Below, piece by piece: positions 27,090-35,366 of a stretch of DNA of 64,000 nt (the first letter of the stretch is position 1; each line of letters begins with the position of its first letter). Location: the NCBI RefSeq assembly GCF_014651035.1, contig NZ_BMWC01000006.1, positions 310,001-374,000 of the forward strand, given 5' to 3'. A program made the position numbers and the translations under genes. This DNA comes from Streptomyces lomondensis. GTDB taxonomy: Bacteria; Actinomycetota; Actinomycetes; Streptomycetales; Streptomycetaceae. The notes beneath the pieces were generated by a model. The model was given only the letters and a program-made list of their open reading frames with translations. It was not told where the DNA came from and made no database searches.

Positions 27090-27803
27090 TCAGCGGCGGT
27101 CCGCGTCCAGCGGCTCCAGGTCCTCGTCCTCGTCCAGGTCGGTGTCGAGGTCGTCTTCCTCCAGGTCCTCCCCGTCGTCGTCCTCGTCGTCGACGTCGTC
27201 GATCTCGTCGTCGAAGACGGCACTGACGTCGAAGCGGCAGACCACCTGCTGCGGATCGACCTGCTCGAACGGCGCCTCCAGCCACTCACCGGGGTCGGCC
27301 GGTTCGTCCGCCGCCGTCACCCAGAGCGTGGAGTCGCCCTCCTCCAGCCCGAACTCCTTGTGCCGGGAGGCGATCTCGTCCGGCTCGAACTCGCCGAACA
27401 GCAGTCCCAGCGCTCCGTGGATCGTCCCGGAGGCCGAGGCTCCGTCGTCGTCGTCCGCCGCCTCGATCCGCTGTGCGTGCGCCAGCAGCCGCTGCGGCTC
27501 GGCGACGGCGTAGTCGCGGCGGATGAGCACGCTCAGCGCGTTCGGTTCCTCGGGGCCCGTGTACGGGGGCAGCGCGTCCTCCGCACCCGGGATCTCGAAG
27601 GGGGTGACCTCGTCATAGCGGTCGTAGAGCAGTTCGTCGTACACCTCTGCGGCCGCGGCCAGCTGGTTGAACGCCTCGTAGACGGCCGGGTCGTCCTCCC
27701 CCGACCTGCGTTCGACCGCGGCCAGGTGGCGGTCGAGCGCGGTCTTGACCGCCTCGGCGGCGGCGCGTACCTCGGCAGCGGTGGGCTGCGCAGCATCAGA
27801 CAT
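27090..27803 (-). CDS. Conserved actinobacterial protein with acidic tail
   Basis: A 237-residue protein I do not assign to a characterised family. The first 190 residues look globular (MSDAAQPTAAEVRAAAEAVK helical start; RYDEVTPFEIPGAEDALPPY; LLAHAQRIEAADDD). The last 45 residues are a continuous Asp/Glu tract (DDEIDDVDDEDDDGEDLEED and on). The ATG at 27803 has no ribosome site and may be leaderless. It diverges from the DUF5703 gene with only 47 bases between the start codons. The acidic tail could bind basic proteins or metal, or mimic nucleic acid. This is speculation. Confidence 0.7.
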   Translation of the reverse strand: MSDAAQPTAAEVRAAAEAVKTALDRHLAAVERRSGEDDPAVYEAFNQLAAAAEVYDELLYDRYDEVTPFEIPGAEDALPPYTGPEEPNALSVLIRRDYAVAEPQRLLAHAQRIEAADDDDGASASGTIHGALGLLFGEFEPDEIASRHKEFGLEEGDSTLWVTAADEPADPGEWLEAPFEQVDPQQVVCRFDVSAVFDDEIDDVDDEDDDGEDLEEDDLDTDLDEDEDLEPLDADRR

Positions 27804-27850
27804 AGTGCAGACGCTATCCGTACCAGGCCCCAGCCCGCACAATAGATGCG

Positions 27851-28039
27851 ATGCCGGAATACGAATTTGTCGACGTGTACGTACCGCGCGGGGTCTCCCG
27901 CAAGGAGGCGGCACGTCTGCTGACGGACCATGCGGAGTACGGACACTGGGAGTTGCACCGTCTGAGCCTGATGCGGGACGGCAGCCGCAAGGTGCGGTTG
28001 CGCCGGCGGATCATCCGCCAGGTACGGGCCACATGGTGA
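27851..28039 (+). CDS. DUF5703 small basic protein
   Basis: A 62-residue, very basic protein (MPEYEFVDVYVPRGVSRKEA at the start, ending in an Arg-rich SRKVRLRRRIIRQVRATW). I recognise it as the DUF5703 family, highly conserved in Streptomyces and of unknown function. The ATG has no Shine-Dalgarno and lies in a 47-base divergent spacer, so leaderless translation is likely. The positive charge contrasts with the acidic tail of its divergent neighbour, so the two could interact. That is inference. Confidence 0.85.
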   Translation: MPEYEFVDVYVPRGVSRKEAARLLTDHAEYGHWELHRLSLMRDGSRKVRLRRRIIRQVRATW

Positions 28040-28072
28040 GCTGAGTCGGTGCACGGGGAGAAGGCACATACG

Positions 28073-28104
28073 GGAGCGGGCCCCGCGGTTGCGGGGCCCG
28101 CTCC
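28073..28104. terminator. Terminator between DUF5703 and the long chaplin
   Basis: A perfect 14-bp stem (ggagcgggccccgc / gcggggcccgctcc) with a ggtt loop. It is placed to end both the DUF5703 gene and the convergent chaplin gene. Confidence 0.82.
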
Positions 28105-28118
28105 GTGTTCTCGGGGTG

Positions 28119-28982
28119 TCAGGCCGAGGTGCGCGCCTTGCGGTAGAGGATCGCGCCCGCCAGCAGCGCGCCCGCGCCGGCCGGGAGGGCGAAGCCGAGC
28201 GGCAGGTCGCTGCCGGTGCTCGCGAGCTGGGAGTCGCCCTCGGGCTGGGTGACGGACTGGGCGCCCGGCTGGTTGCCGTGCGAGGAGCCGCCCGAGATCT
28301 CGCCGCCGATGGCGGGCGGGGTGCCGGGGGTGCCGGGGTGACCGGGCTCCTCGGGGTTGCCGGGGCCACCGGGACCGCCCGGGTTGCCGGGGTCACCGGG
28401 GTTGCCGGGATCGCCCGGGTTACCGGGATCACCGGGGTTGCCCGGGTTGCCGGGGTTCCCCGGGTCGCCCGGCTGCCCGGGCGTCTCGTGGCCGCCGCCG
28501 GGCGGGGTGCCGTGCTGGCCGCCGTTGCCGCCGTTCGAGCAGTCGTTGCCCGTGGTGGAGTTGCCGATGCCGATGATGTCGACGCTGTTGCCGCAGACGT
28601 TCACCGGCGCGTGGATCGGCGCCTGGACGTGGTTGCCCGAGCCGACGCCGGGCGAGTCCGAGGCGTGGCCGCCCGCCTGCGAGCCGCCGTTGCCGCCGTG
28701 TCCGCCCTGATCGCCGTATCCCCCCGACGACGATCCACCGTCCTGGTTGGCGCACGCGTTGCCCACCGACGGGTTGAGCACGCCGACGACGTTGACCGTG
28801 TTCCCGCAGACGTTGACCGGCGCGTGCACCGGCGCCTGCACCGTGTTCCCGGACAGCACGCCGGGCGAGCCCGAACTGGACCCCTGCGCGCCCGAGTCGG
28901 CGTGCGCGGAGCCGCCCGCGGCGGCGATCACGCCGGTCGCGGCCGCCACGGTCATCAGACCCTTGCGGGTGACCTGTCGCAT
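28119..28982 (-). CDS. chpC: Long chaplin (two chaplin domains, sortase-anchored)
   Basis: A 287-residue secreted hydrophobin-like coat protein. A signal peptide ends at SAHA (residue 28). Two chaplin domains follow at about 37-82 and 107-150, each with paired Cys (VNVCGNTV..NACAN and VNVCGNSV..NDCSN). A collagen-like Gly-Asn/Asp-Pro linker lies at about 168-222. The protein ends in the LASTG sorting signal (253-257), a hydrophobic helix and YRKARTSA. Sortase should attach it to the cell wall, where it makes aerial hyphae hydrophobic. The name chpC rests on pairing with a short chaplin as in S. coelicolor; chpA or chpB are alternatives. Confidence 0.9.
   Translation of the reverse strand: MRQVTRKGLMTVAAATGVIAAAGGSAHADSGAQGSSSGSPGVLSGNTVQAPVHAPVNVCGNTVNVVGVLNPSVGNACANQDGGSSSGGYGDQGGHGGNGGSQAGGHASDSPGVGSGNHVQAPIHAPVNVCGNSVDIIGIGNSTTGNDCSNGGNGGQHGTPPGGGHETPGQPGDPGNPGNPGNPGDPGNPGDPGNPGDPGNPGGPGGPGNPEEPGHPGTPGTPPAIGGEISGGSSHGNQPGAQSVTQPEGDSQLASTGSDLPLGFALPAGAGALLAGAILYRKARTSA
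28351..28480 (-). repeat. Collagen-like 9-base tandem repeat within the long chaplin gene
   Basis: Imperfect 9-base units encode Gly-Asn-Pro / Gly-Asp-Pro triplets, with Gly-Gly-Pro variants. The tract is prone to slippage, so the linker length probably varies between strains. Confidence 0.8.
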
Positions 28983-29007
28983 TGCTGAATACCTGCCTTC
29001 GACCCTG

Positions 29008-29029
29008 TCTCGAATTCTTCTCGAATTCC
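29008..29029. repeat. Two 11-base direct repeats upstream of the long chaplin
   Basis: tctcgaattct is followed directly by tctcgaattcc, and then by a degenerate tcgaaagaag. The repeats lie 26-47 bases before the chpC start, in the 131-base gap between the two chaplin genes. They could be a direct-repeat operator or leader element. Confidence 0.4.
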
Positions 29030-29113
29030 TCGAAAGAAGCGTTCGGTCCCGGAGCGCATGGCTCGCGCTCCGGGACCGGTGGCTTTGAACTCCCCTCTAC
29101 CGAGGGGGAAGCA

Positions 29114-29347
29114 TCACTTGTTGATGCAGGTGTTGCCGAAGGCGGGGTTCAGCAGCCCGATCACGGAGACCGTGTTGCCGCAGACGTTCACCGGGACGTG
29201 AACGGGCACCTGAACAACGTTGCCGGACAGGACGCCCGGGGAGTGCACGGCGGCACCCTGGGCACCCGAGTCGGCGACGGCCAGGCCCGCGCCCGCGAGA
29301 ACCAGCCCACCGGTGGCAGCCGCAGCAGCGACGACCTTCTTGATCAT
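29114..29347 (-). CDS. chpH: Short chaplin
   Basis: A 77-residue secreted chaplin, the length of S. coelicolor ChpH. A signal peptide (MIKKVVAAAAATGGLVLAG onward, cut after AVA) is followed by a single chaplin domain with two Cys (VNVCGNTVS and GNTCINK). It assembles into amyloid-like films on aerial hyphae and spores. The ATG at 29347 has a consensus AGGAGG seven bases upstream, the strongest ribosome site in this region, which fits high expression. It lies upstream of the long chaplin on the same strand. Confidence 0.95.
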   Translation of the reverse strand: MIKKVVAAAAATGGLVLAGAGLAVADSGAQGAAVHSPGVLSGNVVQVPVHVPVNVCGNTVSVIGLLNPAFGNTCINK

Positions 29348-29497
29348 TATTCCTCCTAGTTGGCAAAGCGACCCATCTTGCGATCGCATTACCTGTAACG
29401 AGGAGGGAGTAATGAGGCTACGAGCTTATGGTCGCATTCACTCTTCCCAGTCGAATTCGTACGCGCGACCGAATACTGACGTTTCGTTTGGGCGGTT

Positions 29498-30823
29498 TCA
29501 GGACGCGTCGATGAACCGGTCGAGCACCCGCACGCCGAACCGCAGGCCCTCCACCGGCACCCGCTCGTCCACGCCGTGGAACATGCCGGCGAAGTCCAGC
29601 TCCGGCGGCAGCTTCAGCGGCGCGAAGCCGAAGCAGCGGATGCCGAGGTCGTCGAAGGACTTGGCGTCGGTGCCGCCGGAGAGCATGTACGGCACGGCCC
29701 GGGCGATCGGGTCCTCGGCGCTCAGGGCGGTCTGCATCGCGTCGACGAGCCGGCCGTCGAAGTCGGTCTCCAGCGCCTTGTCGGCGTGCACGTCCTCCCG
29801 CTTCACGCGCGGGCCGAGGATCCGGTCGAGGTCGGCGAGGAACTCCTCCTCGTAGCCGGGCAGGAAGCGGCCGTCGACGTGGGCGGTGGCCTGGCCGGGG
29901 ATGACGTTGACCTTGTAGCCGGCGCCCAGCATGGTCGGGGCGGCCGAATTGCGCAGGGTCGTGCCGATCATGCGTGCGATGCCGCCGAGCTTGGCGAGGG
30001 TCTCGTCCATGTTCTCGGGGTCCAGCTCGACGCCGAGCGCGTCGGAGAGCTCGTCGAGGAAGGCCCGGACGGTCTTGGTGATCCGGACCGGCCAGGTGTG
30101 CCGGCCGAGCCGGGCGACCGCCTCGCACAGCTCGGTGATCGCGTTGTCGGTGTTGGTCATCGAGCCGTGGCCGGCCGTGCCGTCGACCGTGAGCCGCATC
30201 CAGTGCATGCCCTTCTCGGCGGTCTCGACGAGGTAGAGCCGCAGCTTCTCGTTGACCGTGAAGGAGAACCCGCCGACCTCGCCGATCGCCTCGGTGACGC
30301 CCTCGAACAGGTCGGGGTGCTTGCGCACCAGGTGCTTGGCGCCGTACGTGCCGCCGGCCTCCTCGTCGGCGAGGAAGGCGAGGACGATGTCGCGCGGGGG
30401 CTTGCGCCCGCTGCGCAGCCGGTCGCGGACGACCGCGAGGGTCATCGCGTCCATGTCCTTCATGTCGACGGCCCCGCGGCCCCACACGCAGCCGTCGGCG
30501 ATCTCGCCGGAGAAGGGGTGGTGGGTCCAGTCGTCCGCGTTGGCCGGTACGACGTCGGTGTGGCCGTGGATGAGCAGCGCGGGCCGGGACGGGTCCTCGC
30601 CCTCGATCCGGGCCACCGTGGAGGCGCGGCCCGGGTGCGACTCGAAGATCTGCGGTTCGAGCCCCACCTCGGCGAGCTTCTCGGCGACGTACTCCGCCGC
30701 CTTGCGCTCGCCCGGACCCGAGTGGTCGCCGTAGTTGCTGGTGTCGATCTGGATCAGCTCGCGGCAGAGGTCCACGACCTCGTCCTCGCCGGTGACGTTC
30801 CTGGCCGTGTCCGTCTCGCTCAC
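29498..30823 (-). CDS. M20-family metallopeptidase (dipeptidase/deacylase)
   Basis: A 441-residue zinc hydrolase. The M20 metal and catalytic motifs are intact: LLIHGHTDVVPA (His and Asp), WGRGAVDMKD (bridging Asp), FLADEEAGG (general base Glu and metal Glu), and a C-terminal DAKSFDDLGIRCFGF with MFHGVDERV (His). A lid/dimerisation domain lies at about 200-320. The GTG start follows GGGAGGAAG. No signal peptide is seen, so it is cytoplasmic. Substrates may be dipeptides, acyl-amino acids or similar amides. Confidence 0.9.
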   Translation of the reverse strand: MSETDTARNVTGEDEVVDLCRELIQIDTSNYGDHSGPGERKAAEYVAEKLAEVGLEPQIFESHPGRASTVARIEGEDPSRPALLIHGHTDVVPANADDWTHHPFSGEIADGCVWGRGAVDMKDMDAMTLAVVRDRLRSGRKPPRDIVLAFLADEEAGGTYGAKHLVRKHPDLFEGVTEAIGEVGGFSFTVNEKLRLYLVETAEKGMHWMRLTVDGTAGHGSMTNTDNAITELCEAVARLGRHTWPVRITKTVRAFLDELSDALGVELDPENMDETLAKLGGIARMIGTTLRNSAAPTMLGAGYKVNVIPGQATAHVDGRFLPGYEEEFLADLDRILGPRVKREDVHADKALETDFDGRLVDAMQTALSAEDPIARAVPYMLSGGTDAKSFDDLGIRCFGFAPLKLPPELDFAGMFHGVDERVPVEGLRFGVRVLDRFIDAS

Positions 30824-31018
30824 GTGCTTCCTCCCGGTGTCACTGCTGGTGGGTCCCCCTCATCCTCCCTCTCCCCGGCCCGCGCCCCAAGACCGGTCCC
30901 GGCCCGTCACACGCCGTTCACGCCCGGCCGGGCGCGGGCGGGGGGTGATCGGCCACCCCTGGGAGCCTGGTAATGTTTACGTCGTCGCCGCGGGGAGAAC
31001 CCGCGCGACAGACACCTT

Positions 31019-31103
31019 GTCCGGGTGGCGGAATGGCAGACGCGCTAGCTTGAGGTGCTAGTGCCCTTTATCGGGCGTGGGGGTTCAAGTCCCCCCTCGG
31101 ACA
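31019..31103 (+). tRNA. tRNA-Leu (anticodon GAG)
   Basis: An 85-base type II tRNA. The acceptor stem is gtccggg with ctcggac and discriminator A. The anticodon stem ctagc/gctag encloses ttGAGgt (anticodon at 31052-31054), reading CUC/CUU. The variable arm tgcccttta-tcgggcg is long, and the T-arm is gggggttcaagtccccc. The 3' CCA is not encoded. A possible -10 box TAATGT is at 30971-30976. A hairpin terminator follows 4 bases after the gene. Confidence 0.95.
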
Positions 31104-31107
31104 CAGA

Positions 31108-31140
31108 GCGAACAGCCCCTCTCTTCGAGGGGCTGTTCGC
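31108..31140 (+). terminator. tRNA-Leu terminator
   Basis: A perfect 14-bp stem (gcgaacagcccctc / gaggggctgttcgc) with a tcttc loop, then gtttcc. Confidence 0.85.
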
Positions 31141-31431
31141 GTTTCCAGGGAGGACGGCTTCCCCCCAAGTCCGGTGCCTCGGACGCTCTTCGGGGGCGGC
31201 CGGGGGGAAATGTGGGCGACATCTCGCCATGCCGGCAGAGGCCCAGGTGGGAGCGGGGGTCGCCGTGCCTCCGGGACGTCTCGCCGTTGCCTCCGAGCGG
31301 CGGACATGACAGGACGAAGACACCCGACCACTAAGGTATGGGGCTTGTTCGCGCCGGAACGGAACATCCCCAGGCAGACCTGCGGGCCCGCCGGCGCCCC
31401 GGATGGTCCGGGTTCGACACGCGAGGATCCG
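31141..31431. other. Leader region of the Pls-type synthetase gene
   Basis: There are 291 bases between the tRNA terminator and the synthetase start. In-frame codons run upstream to 31174 but show no ribosome site or conserved domain. A possible -10 box TAAGGT lies at 31332-31337. I see no gene here. Confidence 0.4.
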
Positions 31432-34400
31432 ATGGCCGCCCTGTACGAAAGCCCCGACCTCACCGTGCTGGACCAGGAGTTGAGCGCGGAACTCCCCGAC
31501 GTGGCCCGCTTCTTTGCCGGTCCCGCGGCCCCGCCCCGCACCCTGGTCGACATCTTCGAGGCGTCGGTGCGTGCGTATCCCGACGAGCCGGCACTCGACG
31601 ACGGCCACCGGCTGCTCACCTACCGCGCGCTGGCCGCCGAGGTGGAGCACCTGCGGCAGCGGCTGGCCGCCATGGACGTCGGGCTCGGGGACCGCGTCGG
31701 TGTGCGGATCCCGTCCGGCACCAACGACCTGTACGTGGCGATCCTCGCCGTGCTGGCCGCAGGTGCCGCGTACGTGCCCGTGGACGCCGAGGACCCCGAC
31801 GAGCGGGCCGAGCTGGTCTTCGGCGAGGCCGGGGTGCGGGCTGTCGTCGGGGCCGGTCACGAACTGGTCGTCGGCGCTGCCGCCGGCCATGCCGCCGCCC
31901 GGCCCGGAGTCGGGCACGACGCGTGGATCATCTTCACCTCCGGCTCCACCGGGAAGCCCAAGGGCGTGGCCGTCAGCCACCGCAGTGCTGCCGCCTTCGT
32001 GGACGCGGAGGCCGCGCTGTTCCTGACCGACGAGCCGATCGGGCCCGGCGACCGGGTCATGGCGGGGCTGTCCGTCGCGTTCGACGCGTCCTGCGAGGAG
32101 ATGTGGCTGGCGTGGCGGTACGGCGCCTGTCTGGTGCCGGTGCCGCGCTCGCAGGTCAGGAGCGGTGCCGATCTCGGGCCCTGGCTGGTCGAGCAGGAGA
32201 TCACCGTCGTGTCCACCGTGCCGACGCTGGCGGCGCTGTGGGAGCCGGAGACGCTCAACGACGTACGCCTGCTGATCTTCGGCGGGGAGGCGTGCCCGCC
32301 CGAGCTGGCGCAGCGGCTGGTGACCGAGGGGCGCGAGGTGTGGAACACCTACGGGCCGACCGAGGCGACCGTCGTGGCGTGCGCGTCGCTGATGAGCGGT
32401 GAGGAACCGATCCGGATCGGGCTGCCGCTGGACGGCTGGGAGCTGGCCGTCGTGGACGAGGCCGGGGAGCCCGTGCCGATGGGCGGCAGTGGGCAGCTGG
32501 TGATCGGCGGGGTCGGGCTCGCCCGGTATCTCGACGCCGAGAAGGACGCGGAGAAGTACGCGCCGCTTCAGTCTCTGGGCTGGGAGCGGGCGTACCGCAG
32601 CGGTGACCTCGTGCGGGCCGAGCCGGAGGGGCTGGTGTTCCTCGGGCGGGCCGACGAGCAGATCAAGCTCGGTGGGCGCCGTATCGAGCTCGGTGAGGTG
32701 GACGCGGCGCTTCAGGCGCTGCCCGGGACGGCCGGCGCCGCCGCCGCGGTGCGCACGGCCCGCAGCGGCAACCAGCTCCTCGTCGGTTATGTCGTCACCC
32801 AGGACGGCTGGGACCACGCGGCGGCCGTCGAGCGGCTGCGCGCCGAACTGCCCGCCGCTCTGGTGCCGTTGCTCGCGCCGGTCGACGAGCTGCCGACCCG
32901 GACGTCCGGCAAGGTGGACCGGGACGCGCTGCCCTGGCCGCTGGACGGGCTGGAGAGCGGCGGCCCGGCCGAGCGGCTGTACGGCACCGAGGCCTGGCTC
33001 GCCGAGCAGTGGACGGAGGTCCTCGGCATTCCGGTCACGTCGGCCTCCGACGACTTCTTCGCGATCGGCGGCGGCAGTCTGGCCGCCGCCCAGCTGACGA
33101 CGAGGCTGCGCACGCGCTACCCGAGCGCCGCCGTCCTCGACGTCTACCAGCAGCCCGTCCTGCGGAAGCTGGCCCGGCATCTGGAGGAGTCGGCGCAGGA
33201 CGACGGGGCCCGGCGGGTCGTGGCACCGGTGCCGAGGCGTGCCCAGCTCGTCCAGCTCCTGCTGCTGGTTCCGCTGTTCACGCTGCTCGGGCTGCGCTGG
33301 TCCGTGGTGCTCGCCGCGCTCGGGAACGTGCTGCCCGCCTACTCCTGGCTGCCGACCGCGCCCTGGTGGCTCGTCGCGGCCGGCGCCGTGCTGCTGTTCA
33401 GCCCGCCCGGGCGCCTCGCGCTCGCCGCGGGCGGGGCCCGGCTGCTGCTGCGGGGGGTGCGGCCGGGCCGGTACCCGCGCGGCGGGAGCGTCCATCTGCG
33501 GCTGTGGACCGCCGAGCGGCTGGCCGAGTTCAGCGGGGCGACGTCTCTGACCGGGGCCTGGCTCGAACGGTACGCGCGGGCGCTGGGCGCCAAGGTCGGG
33601 CAGGACGTGGACCTGCACTCGCTGCCGCCGGTCACCGGCATGCTCAAGCTGGGCCGGGGCGCGGCCGTCGAGTCCGAGGTGGACCTGTCCGGGTACTGGC
33701 TGGACGGCGACCGGCTGGAGATCGGGCCGGTGAAGGTGGGCGCGCACGCCGTCGTCGGCACGCGCAGCATGCTCTTCCCGGGCGCGCGGGTGGGCAAGCG
33801 GGCCGAGGTGGCGCCCGGTTCGGCGGTCACCGGACAGGTTCCCACCGGGCAGCGGTGGGCGGGCGCGCCCGCGGTCAAGCTGGGCCGGGCCAAGCGCAAC
33901 TGGCCCAAGGAGCGGCCCGGGCGGGGCGTGTACTGGCGGGTGATGTACGGCGTGACGGGTTTCGCGCTGACGGCGTTGCCGGTGGTCTCCGCGGCTGCCG
34001 CGTTGCTGGTGGCGGGGCTGTTCGTCGGTCCGGACGCCGGGCTCGGTGCGGCCCTGCGGGGTGCCGTGGTCGCGCTGGTGCCGGCGACGCTCGCCTTCGG
34101 GCTGGCGTACGCGCTGCTCACCGTGGTCGCCGTGCGGCTGCTGAGTCTGGGGCTGCGGCAGGGCACGCACGCCACGCACAGCCGGGTGGGCTGGCAGGCC
34201 TGGACCGTGACGCAGCTGATGGACCGGTCGCGGGACGTGCTGTTCCCGCTGTACGCGGGGCTGGTCACGCCGGTGTGGCTGCGGCTGCTGGGGATGCGGA
34301 TCGGGCGGCGGGCCGAGGTGTCCACCGTGCTGGCGCTGCCCAGCCTGACCACGGTCGGCGAGGGCGCGTTCCTGGCGGACGACACGCTGACCGCGCCGTA

Positions 34401-35298
34401 CGAGCTCGGCGGCGGCTGGCTGCGGGTCGGGCGTGCGGAGATCGGCCGACGGGCGTTTCTGGGCAACTCGGGGATGACCGCGCCGGGGCGGAGCGTGCCG
34501 GACGGTGGCCTGGTGGGGGTGCTGTCGGCGACGCCGAAGAAGGCCAAGAAGGGCAGCTCGTATCTGGGGCTGCCGCCGGTGAAGCTGCCGCGTGCCGCGT
34601 CCGGCGGCGACCAGAGCCGGACGTACGACCCGCCCGCGCGGCTGCTGTGGGCGCGCGCTCTGGTGGAGCTCTGCCGGATCGTGCCGGTGTTCTGCTCGGC
34701 GGCGCTGGCGATGGGGACAGTGGCGGCGCTCTGCGCGCTCGGGGTGTGGGCTCCCCTGCTGTCCGGTCTGGTGCTGCTCGGGGCGGGCTGCGCGGCGGGG
34801 CTCGTCTCGATCGCGGCGAAGTGGCTGCTCGTGGGACGGCATCGCACCGGTGAGCACCCTCTGTGGAGCTCCTTCGTGTGGCGCAACGAGCTGGCGGACA
34901 CCTTCGTCGAGGTGCTGGCCGTGCCGTGGCTGGCCGGCGCGGTGCCGGGCACGCCGCTGATGTCGGCGTGGCTGCGCGGGCTCGGTGCGCACATCGGCAG
35001 GGGCGTGTGGGTCGAGAGCTACTGGCTGCCGGAGACGGACCTGGTGACGCTCGGGGACGCGGCGACCGTGAACCGGGGCTGTGTGCTCCAGACCCACCTC
35101 TTCCACGACCGGATCTTGCGGACGGATACTGTGGTCCTCCGTGAGGGCGCCACTCTGGGCCCGGGCGGAATCGTCCTGCCCGGCAGCGCCGTCGGGGCCC
35201 GCACCACGCTGGGTCCGGCGTCCCTGGTCATGGCCGCGGAGTCCGTGCCCGACGACACGCGCTGGCTGGGCAATCCGATCGAAGCATGGCGTCGCTAG
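31432..35298 (+). CDS. Pls/PosA-family membrane-bound nonribosomal peptide synthetase
   Basis: A 1288-residue single-module synthetase related to epsilon-poly-L-lysine synthetase (Pls). The adenylation domain (about 40-525) has IIFTSGSTGKPKG, FDAS (D218), NTYGPTEA and K494. My pocket reading D-A-E-S-I-G-T-V-V-K is close to lysine codes. A carrier domain follows with phosphopantetheine Ser 549 in GGGSLAAAQ. There is no condensation or thioesterase domain. Instead there are three pairs of membrane helices (about 600-680, 840-905 and 1080-1125), each followed by a left-handed beta-helix-like hexapeptide block, as in the Pls terminal region. The ATG at 31432 has GAGGA 5 bases upstream. It probably makes a short homopolymer of a basic amino acid at the membrane; the product is unproven. 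Confidence 0.85.
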   Translation: MAALYESPDLTVLDQELSAELPDVARFFAGPAAPPRTLVDIFEASVRAYPDEPALDDGHRLLTYRALAAEVEHLRQRLAAMDVGLGDRVGVRIPSGTNDLYVAILAVLAAGAAYVPVDAEDPDERAELVFGEAGVRAVVGAGHELVVGAAAGHAAARPGVGHDAWIIFTSGSTGKPKGVAVSHRSAAAFVDAEAALFLTDEPIGPGDRVMAGLSVAFDASCEEMWLAWRYGACLVPVPRSQVRSGADLGPWLVEQEITVVSTVPTLAALWEPETLNDVRLLIFGGEACPPELAQRLVTEGREVWNTYGPTEATVVACASLMSGEEPIRIGLPLDGWELAVVDEAGEPVPMGGSGQLVIGGVGLARYLDAEKDAEKYAPLQSLGWERAYRSGDLVRAEPEGLVFLGRADEQIKLGGRRIELGEVDAALQALPGTAGAAAAVRTARSGNQLLVGYVVTQDGWDHAAAVERLRAELPAALVPLLAPVDELPTRTSGKVDRDALPWPLDGLESGGPAERLYGTEAWLAEQWTEVLGIPVTSASDDFFAIGGGSLAAAQLTTRLRTRYPSAAVLDVYQQPVLRKLARHLEESAQDDGARRVVAPVPRRAQLVQLLLLVPLFTLLGLRWSVVLAALGNVLPAYSWLPTAPWWLVAAGAVLLFSPPGRLALAAGGARLLLRGVRPGRYPRGGSVHLRLWTAERLAEFSGATSLTGAWLERYARALGAKVGQDVDLHSLPPVTGMLKLGRGAAVESEVDLSGYWLDGDRLEIGPVKVGAHAVVGTRSMLFPGARVGKRAEVAPGSAVTGQVPTGQRWAGAPAVKLGRAKRNWPKERPGRGVYWRVMYGVTGFALTALPVVSAAAALLVAGLFVGPDAGLGAALRGAVVALVPATLAFGLAYALLTVVAVRLLSLGLRQGTHATHSRVGWQAWTVTQLMDRSRDVLFPLYAGLVTPVWLRLLGMRIGRRAEVSTVLALPSLTTVGEGAFLADDTLTAPYELGGGWLRVGRAEIGRRAFLGNSGMTAPGRSVPDGGLVGVLSATPKKAKKGSSYLGLPPVKLPRAASGGDQSRTYDPPARLLWARALVELCRIVPVFCSAALAMGTVAALCALGVWAPLLSGLVLLGAGCAAGLVSIAAKWLLVGRHRTGEHPLWSSFVWRNELADTFVEVLAVPWLAGAVPGTPLMSAWLRGLGAHIGRGVWVESYWLPETDLVTLGDAATVNRGCVLQTHLFHDRILRTDTVVLREGATLGPGGIVLPGSAVGARTTLGPASLVMAAESVPDDTRWLGNPIEAWRR

Positions 35299-35366
35299 GC
35301 GGCGCCCCCGCGGGGCCGGGGGCCGATGGACGTCGTACGAGCGCAGTGCAGGGAGCAGACGCAACA

